DNA from: 13-2-20CM-66-19 sp963824395
GTDB taxonomy: Bacteria > Pseudomonadota > Gammaproteobacteria > Steroidobacterales > Steroidobacteraceae
Direction: 5' to 3'
Length of the DNA: 64,000 nt
Assembly: GCA_963824395.1 (NCBI GenBank)
Contig: CAWGPF010000005.1
Span: 248,001 to 312,000, forward strand
The notes under the pieces were generated by a model that worked only from the letters and a program-made list of their open reading frames with translations, ran no database searches and was not told where the DNA came from. Below, piece after piece: positions 1 through 10,739 of the stretch (the stretch's first letter is position 1; every line of letters begins with the position of its first letter). Both the position numbers and the translations under genes were made by a program.

Positions 1-302
1 CCGCGTTCGTGGTGCGCGCGCTCGGGCTGGTCAAGGTACGATACTTTTCGCAGCCGAACCTGCTCGCCGGCAGGGCCCTGGTGCCGGAGTTCCTGCAGGA
101 GCAGGTCGACGGCCCGGCGCTGGCGGATGCACTACTCAAGCAACTGGAGGAACCGGCCAAGGTGCGCGAACTGCAGGACGAATTCGCAGCCATCCATCGG
201 CGCCTGCGCCTGGGCGGCGCCGCGCGCGCCGCCGAGGCGATCCTCGGGCTGCTCGGCCGCGCTGATGCCGGCGATACCGATGCGCCTCCCGCCGGGCTGT
301 AA
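1..302 (+). CDS. lpxB: Lipid-A-disaccharide synthase, C-terminal fragment
   Basis: The 5' end is cut off by the window edge; the reading frame is open from base 3 and stops at 300-302. The visible part carries the family signature VRYFSQPNLLAGRALVPEF followed by the helical C-terminus. LpxB joins UDP-diacylglucosamine to lipid X to make the lipid A disaccharide at the inner membrane. It is followed by rnhB and dnaE, the usual gammaproteobacterial order, and its last 23 bases overlap the proposed rnhB start. Confidence 0.9.
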   Translation, partial: AFVVRALGLVKVRYFSQPNLLAGRALVPEFLQEQVDGPALADALLKQLEEPAKVRELQDEFAAIHRRLRLGGAARAAEAILGLLGRADAGDTDAPPAGL

Positions 303-924
303 TCCGGCCCGCATCGCGGGCGTCGATGAGGCCGGGCGTGGGCCGCTGGCGGGTCCGGTGGTCGCCGCGGCGGTCATCCTCGACCCGCGCCGCAGGATCC
401 GTGGGCTCGCGGATTCCAAGGCGCTCTCGGTGGCCGAGCGTGCGCGACTCGCGCCGCTCATCCGCGCGCGCGCACTCGCCTGGGCGGTCGGCTGGGCCGA
501 CCGCGACGAGATCGACTCGCTCAACATCCTGCAGGCCACCATGCTTGCCATGCGCCGGGCGCTCCTGGCGCTGCCGGTGCTGCCGACGCACGTACGCATC
601 GATGGCAACCGCTGCCCGTGCATCACCGACCTGCCGCTGCCGTGCACGCTCGAGGCGATCGTTGCGGGGGACGCGCGCGTGGCGGCGATCAGCGCCGCCT
701 CGATCCTCGCCAAGACCTGCCGCGATGCGATGATGGAGGCACTCGACCGCTGTTACCCGGGGTTCGAGCTCGCCACCCACAAAGGCTACGGGACACCTGC
801 GCACCTGAGCGCGCTGCGCGCGCGCCCCCCCACGCGGCAGCATCGGCGCTCCTTCAGCCCGGTCGGCGGCGCGCTGCCGGAGGAAGTGCGCGAGTTCTTG
901 ACACAAGAGCCCTGCGAGATCTAA
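280..924 (+). CDS. rnhB: Ribonuclease HII
   Basis: A 214-residue protein, normal for RNase HII, which cuts RNA in RNA-DNA hybrids and removes single ribonucleotides from DNA. The metal-binding acidic set is present: D16 and E17 in GVDEAGRG, D108 in VRIDGN and D131 in AGDARV, followed by SAASILAK. ATG 280 was chosen because homology begins just after it; ATG 265 is a possible alternative. It overlaps the end of lpxB in another frame, which suggests translational coupling. Confidence 0.95.
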   Translation: MRLPPGCNPARIAGVDEAGRGPLAGPVVAAAVILDPRRRIRGLADSKALSVAERARLAPLIRARALAWAVGWADRDEIDSLNILQATMLAMRRALLALPVLPTHVRIDGNRCPCITDLPLPCTLEAIVAGDARVAAISAASILAKTCRDAMMEALDRCYPGFELATHKGYGTPAHLSALRARPPTRQHRRSFSPVGGALPEEVREFLTQEPCEI

Positions 925-934
925 GGGCGCCGCC

Positions 935-3900
935 ATGTCATCGGGGTTCGTTCACCTGCGCGTGCATACGGAGTACTCACTCTCCGACAGCGTTGTGCGC
1001 ATTGCGGAACTGGTCGCGGCCACCGCCGCCGCCGGCATGCCCGCGGTCGCCGTGACCGACCAGAACAACCTCTTCGCGATGGTGAAGTTCTACCGCGAGG
1101 CGCTCAAGTGTGGGATCAAACCACTCATCGGCGTGGACCTGGCGGTGCGCGAGGAGGGCGAGCGCGCCCAGCCCTCGCGCCTGACGCTGCTGTGCCAGAG
1201 CCCGGAGGGCTACCGGAATCTGGCGCGCCTGGTGAGCCGTGCCTACCTTGAGGGCCAGGAGCGCGGTGTGCCGCGCATCGAGCGCAGTTGGCTGACGGCC
1301 GAGAACTGCAGCGGCCTGATCGCGCTGTCCGGGGCCGCCGACGGCGACGTCGGGCGCGCCCTGTGCAACGCGCGTGAGGCGGACGCGGAGCGGCTGCTCG
1401 CGGCCTGGCTCGCGCTGTTCCCGGGCCGCTATTACCTCGAGCTGCAGCGCCTGGGGCGCGCGGCCGAGGAGACCTATATCGCCGCCGCGGTGGCGCTCGC
1501 CGCGCGGCGCGCGGTGCCGGTGGTCGCGACTAACGACGTGCGCTTCCTGCGGGCCGAGGAGTTCGATGCGCACGAGGCGCGCGTGTGCATCCACGACGGG
1601 GCGCTGCTCGCTGACCCCGGGCGCGTGCGGCGCTATTCGCGGCAGCAGTATTTGCGCACCCCCCAGGAGATGGCGGCGCTGTTCGCCGACATCCCCGAGG
1701 CGCTCGCCAACTCGGTCGAGGTCGCGCGCCGCTGCAGCCTGACCCTCAAACTCGGGGAGGCGCGGCTGCCGCAGTACCCGGTGCCCGCCGGCAGTACCAC
1801 GGAAGCCTTCCTCGCCGCGCAGGCCGCCGCGGGCCTCAAGGCGCGCTTCGGCGGGGCCGAGCCGCCGGATGGCTACCCGCAGCGGCTCGCGAGCGAGCTC
1901 GCCGTCATCTGCCAGATGGGCTTCGCCGGCTACTTCCTCATCGTCGCGGACTTCATCCGCTGGGCGCGCGGGAACGGCGTGCCGGTCGGCCCGGGACGCG
2001 GCTCGGGCGCAGGCTCCCTGGTCGCCTACAGCCTCGCCATCACCGACCTTGACCCGATCAAGCATGACCTGCTGTTCGAGCGCTTCCTGAACCCCGAGCG
2101 CGTCTCCATGCCCGACTTCGATATCGACTTCTGCATGGACGGACGCGACCGCGTCATCGACTACGTCGCCCAGAAGTACGGCCGCGAGCGCGTCTCACAG
2201 ATCATCACCTACGGCACCATGGCCGCCAAGGCGGTGGTACGCGACTGCGGGCGCGTCCTTGGCATGACCTACGGCTACGTGGACCGCATCGCCAAGCTCA
2301 TTCCCTTTGAGCTCGGGATCACGCTCGATGATGCGCTCGAGAAGGAGCCGGAGCTCAAGCGCCTCTACGAGAACGAGGACGAGGTGAAGAACCTCATCGA
2401 TCTGGCGCGCTCACTCGAGGGGCTCACACGCAATGCCGGCATGCACGCCGGCGGCGTGGTCATCGCCCCTTCCGTGCTCACCGACTTCGCGCCGCTCTAC
2501 CGCGATGCGGCCGGGGGCGCGGTGGTCACGCAGTTCGACAAGGACGACGTCGAGGCGGCGGGCCTCGTCAAGTTCGATTTTCTCGGCCTGCGCACGCTCA
2601 CGATCATCGATCGCGCCGTGGCCCTCATCAACCGCGAGCGGGCCGCGGAGTCGGCGCCGCTCGACATCAGCACCCTGCCAATGGACGACGCGCCGACCTT
2701 CGCGCTGCTGAAGTCCTGCCGCACCACGGCGGTATTCCAGCTCGAGTCGCGCGGCATGAAAGACCTCATCCGGCGCCTGCAGCCGGACTGCTTCGAGGAC
2801 ATCGTGGCGCTCGTGGCACTGTTTCGCCCCGGCCCGCTGCAGTCGGGCATGGTCGATGACTTCATCAACCGCAAGCACGGCAGGAGCGACGGACCGATCG
2901 ACTACCTGCACCCGAGCCTTGAGCCGGTACTGAAGCCCACCTACGGGGTGATCCTCTACCAGGAACAGGTCATGCAGATCGCGCAGGTGCTGGCCGGCTA
3001 TACGCTCGGCGGCGCCGACCTCCTGCGCCGCGCGATGGGCAAGAAGAAGGCCGAGGAGATGGCCCAGCAGCGCTCGATCTTCGTCTCGGGCGCGGTGGCG
3101 CGCGGGGTGCGCGAGGGACTTGCGGCCTACATCTTCGACCTGATGGAGAAGTTTGCCGGCTACGGCTTCAACAAGTCGCACTCGGCCGCTTATGCGCTGC
3201 TGTCCTACCAGACCGCGTACCTCAAGGCCCACTACCCGGCGCAGTTCATGGCCGCGGTACTCTCCGCCGACATGGAGCACACCGACAAGGTGGTGACGCT
3301 CATCAAGGAGTGCGCGGATACGGGCCTGAAAGTCCTGCCGCCGGATGTGAACGCCTCGGTGTACGAGTTTGCCGCCTGCGGCGAGAACAGCATCCGCTAC
3401 GGCCTCGGGGCCGTGCGCGGCGTCGGCGCCGGCGCAGTCGAGGCCCTCATCCGCGAGCGCACCGCGCACGGCCCCTACACGAGCCTTGCGGACCTGTGCC
3501 GGCGCCTGGACCTGCAGAAGGCCAACCGGCGGGTGCTGGAAGCGCTGCTGCGCAGCGGCAGCCTTGATGCGCTCGGACCCAACCGCGCCACCCTCATGGA
3601 CGGCCTCGCCGCCGCCATGCAGCTCGGCGACCAGAACACGCGCATGCACCAGGCCGGGCAGAACGACATGTTCGGCCTGATGAGCGAGGCGCGCGATGCG
3701 CCGCGTGCGGCCAGCAAGCCCGTGGTGCTGCCGGAGTGGAGCGAGGCGGTGCGTCTCACCGGGGAGCGCGAGACGCTCGGCCTCTACCTCACCGGACACC
3801 CGCTGGCACGCTTCGAGGCGGCGCTGCCGCGCTTCGTCTCGCACCGCATCGGCGACCTCGTCAGTGACCGCCCGGTGGCCGGGTTCGAGGCCCCGCGCTT

Positions 3901-4444
3901 TGGCGGCGGCAAGCCCGTGACGGTCGCCGGCCTCATCGATGAGGTGAAGAAGCGCGGCCCGCGCGTGATCCTGACCCTCGATGACCGCACCGGACGCATC
4001 GAGGCGATGTTGTTCGAGGAGACCTTCCAGAAACACCGCGAGCTGATCTCCAAGGACGCGCTGGTGCTCGTGGAGGGACTGTTGCGCTTCGATGAGTTCA
4101 GCGATGCCTGGCGCCTCTCGGCGCGGCGCATCAGCGAGCTCGACCGGGTGCGCGAGCAGGAGGCACGGCGCCTCGTCATCAAGTGCCGGCAGAGCGATGC
4201 GCCGACCTTGAGCGAGCGCCTCGGCGCCATCCTCACCCCCTGGCGTCCCGGCCCCTGTCCGATCACCGTCGAGTATCTTGGTGACCGGGCGAGCGGTGCG
4301 CTCACTCTCGGCCCGGAGTGGAACGTGCGCGCGAGCCGCGAGCTGCTCGAGCAGCTCGAGGGCCTCATGGGACGCGGCTCGGTGCAGGTCATCTACGGTG
4401 GCCCGGCGGCGAGCGCCGGGGCCTCATTCGCCGACGGTCGCTGA
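935..4444 (+). CDS. dnaE: DNA polymerase III alpha subunit
   Basis: A 1169-residue replicative polymerase catalytic subunit. The N-terminal PHP domain begins with FVHLRVHTEYSLSD. The C-family polymerase core has PDFDIDF at 393-399, with D396 and D398 matching the catalytic pair, and D548 in VKFDFLGL as the third aspartate. Helix-hairpin-helix and OB-fold (around residue 990) modules follow. Its length and domain order are those of gammaproteobacterial DnaE1. It starts 10 bases after rnhB and probably belongs to the lpxB operon. Confidence 0.97.
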   Translation: MSSGFVHLRVHTEYSLSDSVVRIAELVAATAAAGMPAVAVTDQNNLFAMVKFYREALKCGIKPLIGVDLAVREEGERAQPSRLTLLCQSPEGYRNLARLVSRAYLEGQERGVPRIERSWLTAENCSGLIALSGAADGDVGRALCNAREADAERLLAAWLALFPGRYYLELQRLGRAAEETYIAAAVALAARRAVPVVATNDVRFLRAEEFDAHEARVCIHDGALLADPGRVRRYSRQQYLRTPQEMAALFADIPEALANSVEVARRCSLTLKLGEARLPQYPVPAGSTTEAFLAAQAAAGLKARFGGAEPPDGYPQRLASELAVICQMGFAGYFLIVADFIRWARGNGVPVGPGRGSGAGSLVAYSLAITDLDPIKHDLLFERFLNPERVSMPDFDIDFCMDGRDRVIDYVAQKYGRERVSQIITYGTMAAKAVVRDCGRVLGMTYGYVDRIAKLIPFELGITLDDALEKEPELKRLYENEDEVKNLIDLARSLEGLTRNAGMHAGGVVIAPSVLTDFAPLYRDAAGGAVVTQFDKDDVEAAGLVKFDFLGLRTLTIIDRAVALINRERAAESAPLDISTLPMDDAPTFALLKSCRTTAVFQLESRGMKDLIRRLQPDCFEDIVALVALFRPGPLQSGMVDDFINRKHGRSDGPIDYLHPSLEPVLKPTYGVILYQEQVMQIAQVLAGYTLGGADLLRRAMGKKKAEEMAQQRSIFVSGAVARGVREGLAAYIFDLMEKFAGYGFNKSHSAAYALLSYQTAYLKAHYPAQFMAAVLSADMEHTDKVVTLIKECADTGLKVLPPDVNASVYEFAACGENSIRYGLGAVRGVGAGAVEALIRERTAHGPYTSLADLCRRLDLQKANRRVLEALLRSGSLDALGPNRATLMDGLAAAMQLGDQNTRMHQAGQNDMFGLMSEARDAPRAASKPVVLPEWSEAVRLTGERETLGLYLTGHPLARFEAALPRFVSHRIGDLVSDRPVAGFEAPRFGGGKPVTVAGLIDEVKKRGPRVILTLDDRTGRIEAMLFEETFQKHRELISKDALVLVEGLLRFDEFSDAWRLSARRISELDRVREQEARRLVIKCRQSDAPTLSERLGAILTPWRPGPCPITVEYLGDRASGALTLGPEWNVRASRELLEQLEGLMGRGSVQVIYGGPAASAGASFADGR

Positions 4445-4465
4445 GTTAGGGTAGGCTCGCACTCC

Positions 4466-5431
4466 ATGGCTGTCGCATTCCTGGACTTCGAACAACCGAT
4501 CGCAGAGCTCGAGGCAAAAATCGAGGAGCTGCGGCACGTGACCTCCGATTCCGAGGTCAACATCCACGATGAGATCAACCGCCTGCAGGCCAAGAGCCGG
4601 CAGCTGACGGTGAGCATCTTCGCCAACCTCACGCCGTGGCAGATCACCCAGCTCGCCCGCCATCCGCACCGCCCGTACACGCTCGACTATGTGAATGCGA
4701 TCTGCTCGGAGTTCAGCGAGCTGCACGGCGATCGCATGTACGCGGACGACGGCGCGATCGTAGGCGGACTGGCGCGCCTCGATGACCGCGCCATCATGGT
4801 CATCGGTCACCAGAAGGGTCGTGACACCAAGGAGCGCGTACGCCGCAACTACGGCATGCCGAAACCGGAAGGCTACCGCAAGGCGCTGCGCCTGATGCGC
4901 CTCGCCGAGCGCTTCAGTCTGCCGCTGCTCACCCTCATCGACACGCAGGGCGCATACCCGGGCGTCGGCGCCGAGGAGCGCGGCCAGAGCGAGGCGATCG
5001 CGCGCAACCTCTTCGAGATGTCGGTGCTGCGGGTGCCGATCATCACCGTCGTCACCGGGGAGGGCGGTTCCGGAGGCGCGCTCGGCATCGGGGTGTGCGA
5101 CCGCCTGTTGATGCTCCAGTACAGCACCTACTCGGTCATCTCCCCGGAAGGGTGCGCCTCGATCCTGTGGAAGAGCCAGGACAAGAAGGAAGTGGCCGCC
5201 GAGGCCCTGAACCTCACTGCCGACCGGCTGCTGAAACTCGGGCTCGTCGATGAGGTGATCGAGGAACCCTTGGGCGGCGCGCACCGCGACCCGGTGGCGA
5301 TCGCGGCGAGCGTCAAGAGCGCCGTGGTGCGCTACCTCGATCAGCTCGAGGCCATTCCGCGCGATGAGCTGCGCGCGCAGCGCGCCGAGAAGATCGCCGG
5401 TTTCGGCGTGTTCGCCGAAGACGCGGCGTAA
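4466..5431 (+). CDS. accA: Acetyl-CoA carboxylase carboxyltransferase subunit alpha
   Basis: At 321 residues it matches AccA in full. The N-terminus FLDFEQPIAELEAKIEEL is the family start, and the crotonase-like core contains TPWQITQLARHP, GERGQSEAIARNL and GEGGSGGALG. With AccD it moves the carboxyl group from biotin to acetyl-CoA, the first committed step of fatty acid synthesis. It lies directly after dnaE, as in most Gammaproteobacteria. Confidence 0.97.
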   Translation: MAVAFLDFEQPIAELEAKIEELRHVTSDSEVNIHDEINRLQAKSRQLTVSIFANLTPWQITQLARHPHRPYTLDYVNAICSEFSELHGDRMYADDGAIVGGLARLDDRAIMVIGHQKGRDTKERVRRNYGMPKPEGYRKALRLMRLAERFSLPLLTLIDTQGAYPGVGAEERGQSEAIARNLFEMSVLRVPIITVVTGEGGSGGALGIGVCDRLLMLQYSTYSVISPEGCASILWKSQDKKEVAAEALNLTADRLLKLGLVDEVIEEPLGGAHRDPVAIAASVKSAVVRYLDQLEAIPRDELRAQRAEKIAGFGVFAEDAA

Positions 5432-5437
5432 GCGCTC

Positions 5438-6802
5438 ATGGCCGCCGCGGCACGCGCCGGCCGCCGGAAATTCACCCCGGCACTCCTTCGCGCGCAGCTC
5501 GCGCAGCTCCTGCCGCAGTTCCCCAACGTTTCCCTGTGCGTTGCCTTCAGCGGCGGGGCGGATTCCACCGCGCTGCTCGCGGCCGTGGCGGCGCTGGCGC
5601 AGCGCCACCTCAAGGTGCGGGCCGTGCACGTCGATCACCAGCTGCACCCGCACTCGAAGCGCTGGAGCGCGCACTGCCGGCGTATTGCCGCCCGTCTCGG
5701 GGTGCCCCTGACGGTGCGCCGCGTACAGGTGGCGCAGGGCGACGGCGCCTCACCTGAGGCCGCCGCGCGCGCCGCGCGCTACGCGGCGCTCGCCGCAGGC
5801 CTGGCGCGCGGGGAAGTCCTGCTGACCGCGCACCACGAGGACGACCAGCTCGAGACCGTACTGCTGCAGCTGCTGCGCGGGGCCGGCGTGGCTGGCGCCG
5901 CCGCCATGCCCGCACTCGCGCCGTTCGCCGCCGGGCAGCTGGCGCGCCCGCTCCTGGGGGTCCCGGGGCGCGAACTGCGCGCCTGGGTGCACGGCGCGGG
6001 CCTGCCCTTTGTCGAGGACCCGAGCAATGCGCGCGAGGACTTCGACCGCAACTACCTGCGCGCGCGGGTGCTGCCGCTCGTGGCCGGGCGCTGGCCGGGC
6101 GCCGCGGCCACGGTGGCCCGCGGCGCCCGCCACGCCGCCGAGGCGCAGCGGCTGCTCGATGAGCTCGGCTGCGAGGACTGCGGGCGCGCCCAGGTCGGCG
6201 CTGCGCTCTCGGTACCGGTGTTGCGCCGGCTTACCGTGCAGCGGCGCAAGAACGCGCTGCGCTGGTTCATCGCCCGCGCCGGCGTGCGGGCCCCGCCGGC
6301 GCGGCGCCTGGAGGAAATCGCCGGCGCGCTGCTGGCGGCCGCCCCCGATATGCACCCCTTCGTCGCCTGGGACGGAGTACGCATGCAGCACAGCGCCGGC
6401 CTGCTGCTGCTCACGCGGGCGCGGGCGGGCGCCGGCGCTGCGCCCGCCGGCGCTGCTGAGTGGCCGTGGCCGCGGCAGCCGCGTCTGCCCGTGCCGGGCG
6501 GCGGCGTGCTCGAGCTGCGTGCCGATGCGCGCGGCCCGGTCGACCTGGACGCGCTCGGGCCGAACCTGACTGTGCGCGCGCGTCAGGGTGGGGAGCGCCT
6601 GCGCACGCGGCGCGGCGGCGTGCGCCGCGCGCTCAAGGGGTTACTGCAGGAAGCGCGCGTACCGGCCGAGGAGCGCGCGGGGTTGCCGCTCGTCTTCCGC
6701 GGCGCCACCCTGATTGCGGTCGCGGACCTGTTCCTGGACGCGAGCGTGCAGGCGGTCGCGGGCACGCGCCGTCGCGGGCGCTTCCGCTACCGCGCGCCCT
6801 GA
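5438..6802 (+). CDS. tilS: tRNA(Ile)-lysidine synthetase
   Basis: A 454-residue TilS, which attaches lysine to C34 of the AUA-reading tRNA-Ile. The ATP pyrophosphatase loop SGGADS is at residues 38-43, and TAHHEDDQLETVLLQLLRG follows. A substrate-recognition middle domain and the C-terminal TilS domain complete it. It begins 6 bases after accA, so the two are almost certainly cotranscribed. Confidence 0.95.
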   Translation: MAAAARAGRRKFTPALLRAQLAQLLPQFPNVSLCVAFSGGADSTALLAAVAALAQRHLKVRAVHVDHQLHPHSKRWSAHCRRIAARLGVPLTVRRVQVAQGDGASPEAAARAARYAALAAGLARGEVLLTAHHEDDQLETVLLQLLRGAGVAGAAAMPALAPFAAGQLARPLLGVPGRELRAWVHGAGLPFVEDPSNAREDFDRNYLRARVLPLVAGRWPGAAATVARGARHAAEAQRLLDELGCEDCGRAQVGAALSVPVLRRLTVQRRKNALRWFIARAGVRAPPARRLEEIAGALLAAAPDMHPFVAWDGVRMQHSAGLLLLTRARAGAGAAPAGAAEWPWPRQPRLPVPGGGVLELRADARGPVDLDALGPNLTVRARQGGERLRTRRGGVRRALKGLLQEARVPAEERAGLPLVFRGATLIAVADLFLDASVQAVAGTRRRGRFRYRAP

Positions 6803-6918
6803 CGCGCGCAGGATTTTTCATCCCTCGGCGGCGGTCGATGTGCTAATCTGCCCGCCCGTCGATGCTTCGCCAGATCGTGGCCGCACGCCTTACGACGGGA
6901 TCCCAAGAGCTTGAACAT

Positions 6919-8565
<1,647 letters not shown>

Positions 8566-8593
8566 GCGCCGGTCGGGCGCCCGCAGGCAAGCG

Positions 8594-9436
8594 ATGCAAC
8601 TCACCGGACACGAGGTCGGGGGCCGCGCGCCGTTCTTCCTGATCGCAGGTCCGTGCGTGATCGAGAGCGCGGCGCTTAGCCAGGAGATCGCCGGCACCCT
8701 CAAGGAGCTCACCGGGCGTCTCAAGATCCCGTACATCTTCAAGGCCTCCTACGACAAGGCCAACCGTTCCTCGCGCGCTTCCTTCCGCGGTCCTGGTATC
8801 GAGGCGGGGCTGAAGGTCCTCGAGGACGTGCGCCGCGCGATCGGCGTGCCGGTGCTGACGGATGTGCATGAGGATACGCCGCTCGCCGAGGTGGCGGCGG
8901 TGGTGGACGTGCTGCAGACCCCGGCGTTCCTGTGCCGCCAGACGAACTTCATCCTCAACACCGCCTCCCAGGGCAAGCCCGTCAACATCAAGAAGGGCCA
9001 GTTCCTCTCGCCCTGGGAGATGAAGAACGTGGTGGACAAGGCGCGCTCCACCGGCAACGAGCACATCATGGTGTGCGAGCGCGGCTTCTCCTTTGGTTAT
9101 AACAACCTGGTCTCCGACATGCGCTCGCTCGCCATCATGCGCGACACCGGCTGTCCGGTGGTGTTCGATGCCACGCACTCGGTGCAGCTGCCGGGCGGGC
9201 AGGGGAACTCATCCGGCGGGCAGCGCGAGTTCATCCCGGTGCTGGCGCGGGCTGCGGTCGCCGCCGGCATCGCCGGGCTCTTCATGGAGACCCACCCGCG
9301 CCCGGCCGCGGCTCTCTCCGACGGCCCGAACGCCTGGCCGCTGCAGCGCATGGAAGCGCTCCTCACGACGCTCACCGAGCTTGACCGCGCGGTGAAGCGC
9401 ACGCCTTACGAAGAATCCCTGCTGCCGCAGACCTAA
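8594..9436 (+). CDS. kdsA: 3-deoxy-8-phosphooctulonate synthase (Kdo-8-P synthase)
   Basis: A 280-residue KdsA of normal length. Recognizable segments are FLIAGPCVIES at the start, KASYDKANRSS, FRGPGI and DATHSVQLPGG. It condenses phosphoenolpyruvate with arabinose-5-phosphate, the first committed Kdo step for lipopolysaccharide. It sits between pyrG and eno as in many Gammaproteobacteria. kdsB, msbA and lpxK of the same pathway are in this window near 57.5-61.3 kb. Confidence 0.96.
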   Translation: MQLTGHEVGGRAPFFLIAGPCVIESAALSQEIAGTLKELTGRLKIPYIFKASYDKANRSSRASFRGPGIEAGLKVLEDVRRAIGVPVLTDVHEDTPLAEVAAVVDVLQTPAFLCRQTNFILNTASQGKPVNIKKGQFLSPWEMKNVVDKARSTGNEHIMVCERGFSFGYNNLVSDMRSLAIMRDTGCPVVFDATHSVQLPGGQGNSSGGQREFIPVLARAAVAAGIAGLFMETHPRPAAALSDGPNAWPLQRMEALLTTLTELDRAVKRTPYEESLLPQT

Positions 9437-9446
9437 AGAGACACCG

Positions 9447-10739
9447 ATGAGCAAGATCAAGGACATCCGCGGGCGCGAGATCATCGATTCGCGCGGTAAC
9501 CCGACGGTCGAAGCCGACGTGGTGCTCGACTCAGGCGTCGTGGGACGCGCCGCGGTGCCCTCGGGCGCCTCGACCGGCACCCGCGAGGCGGTGGAGCTGC
9601 GCGATGGCGACAAGAAGCGCTACGGCGGCAAAGGGGTGCTGAAGGCCGTCGAGCACATCAACACCGTGCTGAAGCAGGCGCTCATCGGCCTGGATCCGCG
9701 CGAGCAGGCCGCGCTCGATGAGAAGATGATTGCCCTCGATGGCACGGACAACAAGGCGCGCCTCGGCGCCAACGCGCTGCTCGGGGTGTCCCTCGCCAAC
9801 GCTCACGCGGCCGCCCAGGATGCCCGCGAGCCGCTCTACCGGCACGTGGCGCGCCTGATCGGCGGCCAGCGCGAGCCGGTGATGCCGGTGCCGATGATGA
9901 ACATCATCAACGGCGGCGCGCACGCCAACAACAGCCTCGACATCCAGGAGTTCATGATCCTCCCGGTCGGCGCGCCGACGTTCCGCGAGGCGCTGCGCTA
10001 CGGGGCGGAAGTGTTCCACACACTCAAGAAGATGCTCGCCGACCGCGCACTTTCGACCGCGGTCGGGGACGAGGGCGGCTTTGCCCCGGACCTGCCCTCC
10101 AACGAAGCCGCCTTGAGCACCATCCTCGAGGCCATCGAGAAGGCTGGCTACAAGCCCGGCCGGGACATCTACCTCGGGCTCGACGTCGCGAGTTCCGAGT
10201 TCTTCAGGAACGGCAGCTACGAGCTCGAGAGCGAGAAGCGCAGCTTCTCCCCCGCGGAGTTCACGCGCTACCTCGCCGAGCTTGCCGCCAAGTACCCGAT
10301 CATCACCATTGAGGATGGCATGAGCGAGGCGGACTGGGACGGCTGGGAGACGCTCACGCGCGCCCTCGGCAGCAAGCTCCAGCTGGTCGGGGATGACATC
10401 TTCGTCACCAACACCAAGATCTTCAGGGAGGCGATCGCGCGCCACATCGCCAACGCGATCCTCATCAAACCCAACCAGATCGGCACCCTCACCGAGACGC
10501 TGGCCGCCATCGACATGGCCGACAAGGCACACTACGCCTCCGTGGTTTCGCACCGCTCCGGGGAGACCGAGGATGCGACCATCGCCGATATTGCGGTCGC
10601 GAGCGCCGCCACCCAGATCAAGACCGGCTCGATGTCCCGCTCCGACCGCATCGCCAAGTACAACCAGCTGCTGCGCATCGAGGCCGAGCTCGGCAAGGTG
10701 CGCTATGCAGGGCGCGAGGCCTTCCCCGTCAAGGTGTGA
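9447..10739 (+). CDS. eno: Enolase
   Basis: 430 residues. Signatures include the N-terminal SRGNPTVEADVVL, the catalytic-acid region VGDEGGFAPDLPS, the metal ligands in LGLDVASSEF and TIEDGMSEADW, and SHRSGETEDATIAD near the C-terminus. It converts 2-phosphoglycerate to phosphoenolpyruvate, the substrate of the adjacent kdsA, and is also a degradosome partner in many Gammaproteobacteria. Its last 37 bases overlap, tail to tail, the end of the minus-strand GlxA-type regulator. Confidence 0.97.
   Translation: MSKIKDIRGREIIDSRGNPTVEADVVLDSGVVGRAAVPSGASTGTREAVELRDGDKKRYGGKGVLKAVEHINTVLKQALIGLDPREQAALDEKMIALDGTDNKARLGANALLGVSLANAHAAAQDAREPLYRHVARLIGGQREPVMPVPMMNIINGGAHANNSLDIQEFMILPVGAPTFREALRYGAEVFHTLKKMLADRALSTAVGDEGGFAPDLPSNEAALSTILEAIEKAGYKPGRDIYLGLDVASSEFFRNGSYELESEKRSFSPAEFTRYLAELAAKYPIITIEDGMSEADWDGWETLTRALGSKLQLVGDDIFVTNTKIFREAIARHIANAILIKPNQIGTLTETLAAIDMADKAHYASVVSHRSGETEDATIADIAVASAATQIKTGSMSRSDRIAKYNQLLRIEAELGKVRYAGREAFPVKV

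Noticed and set aside
2411..4036. Long antisense frames such as the 541-codon one inside dnaE
   Set aside because: These are expected in GC-rich coding DNA opposite strongly biased third positions; they lack domains and lie opposite an intact conserved gene.
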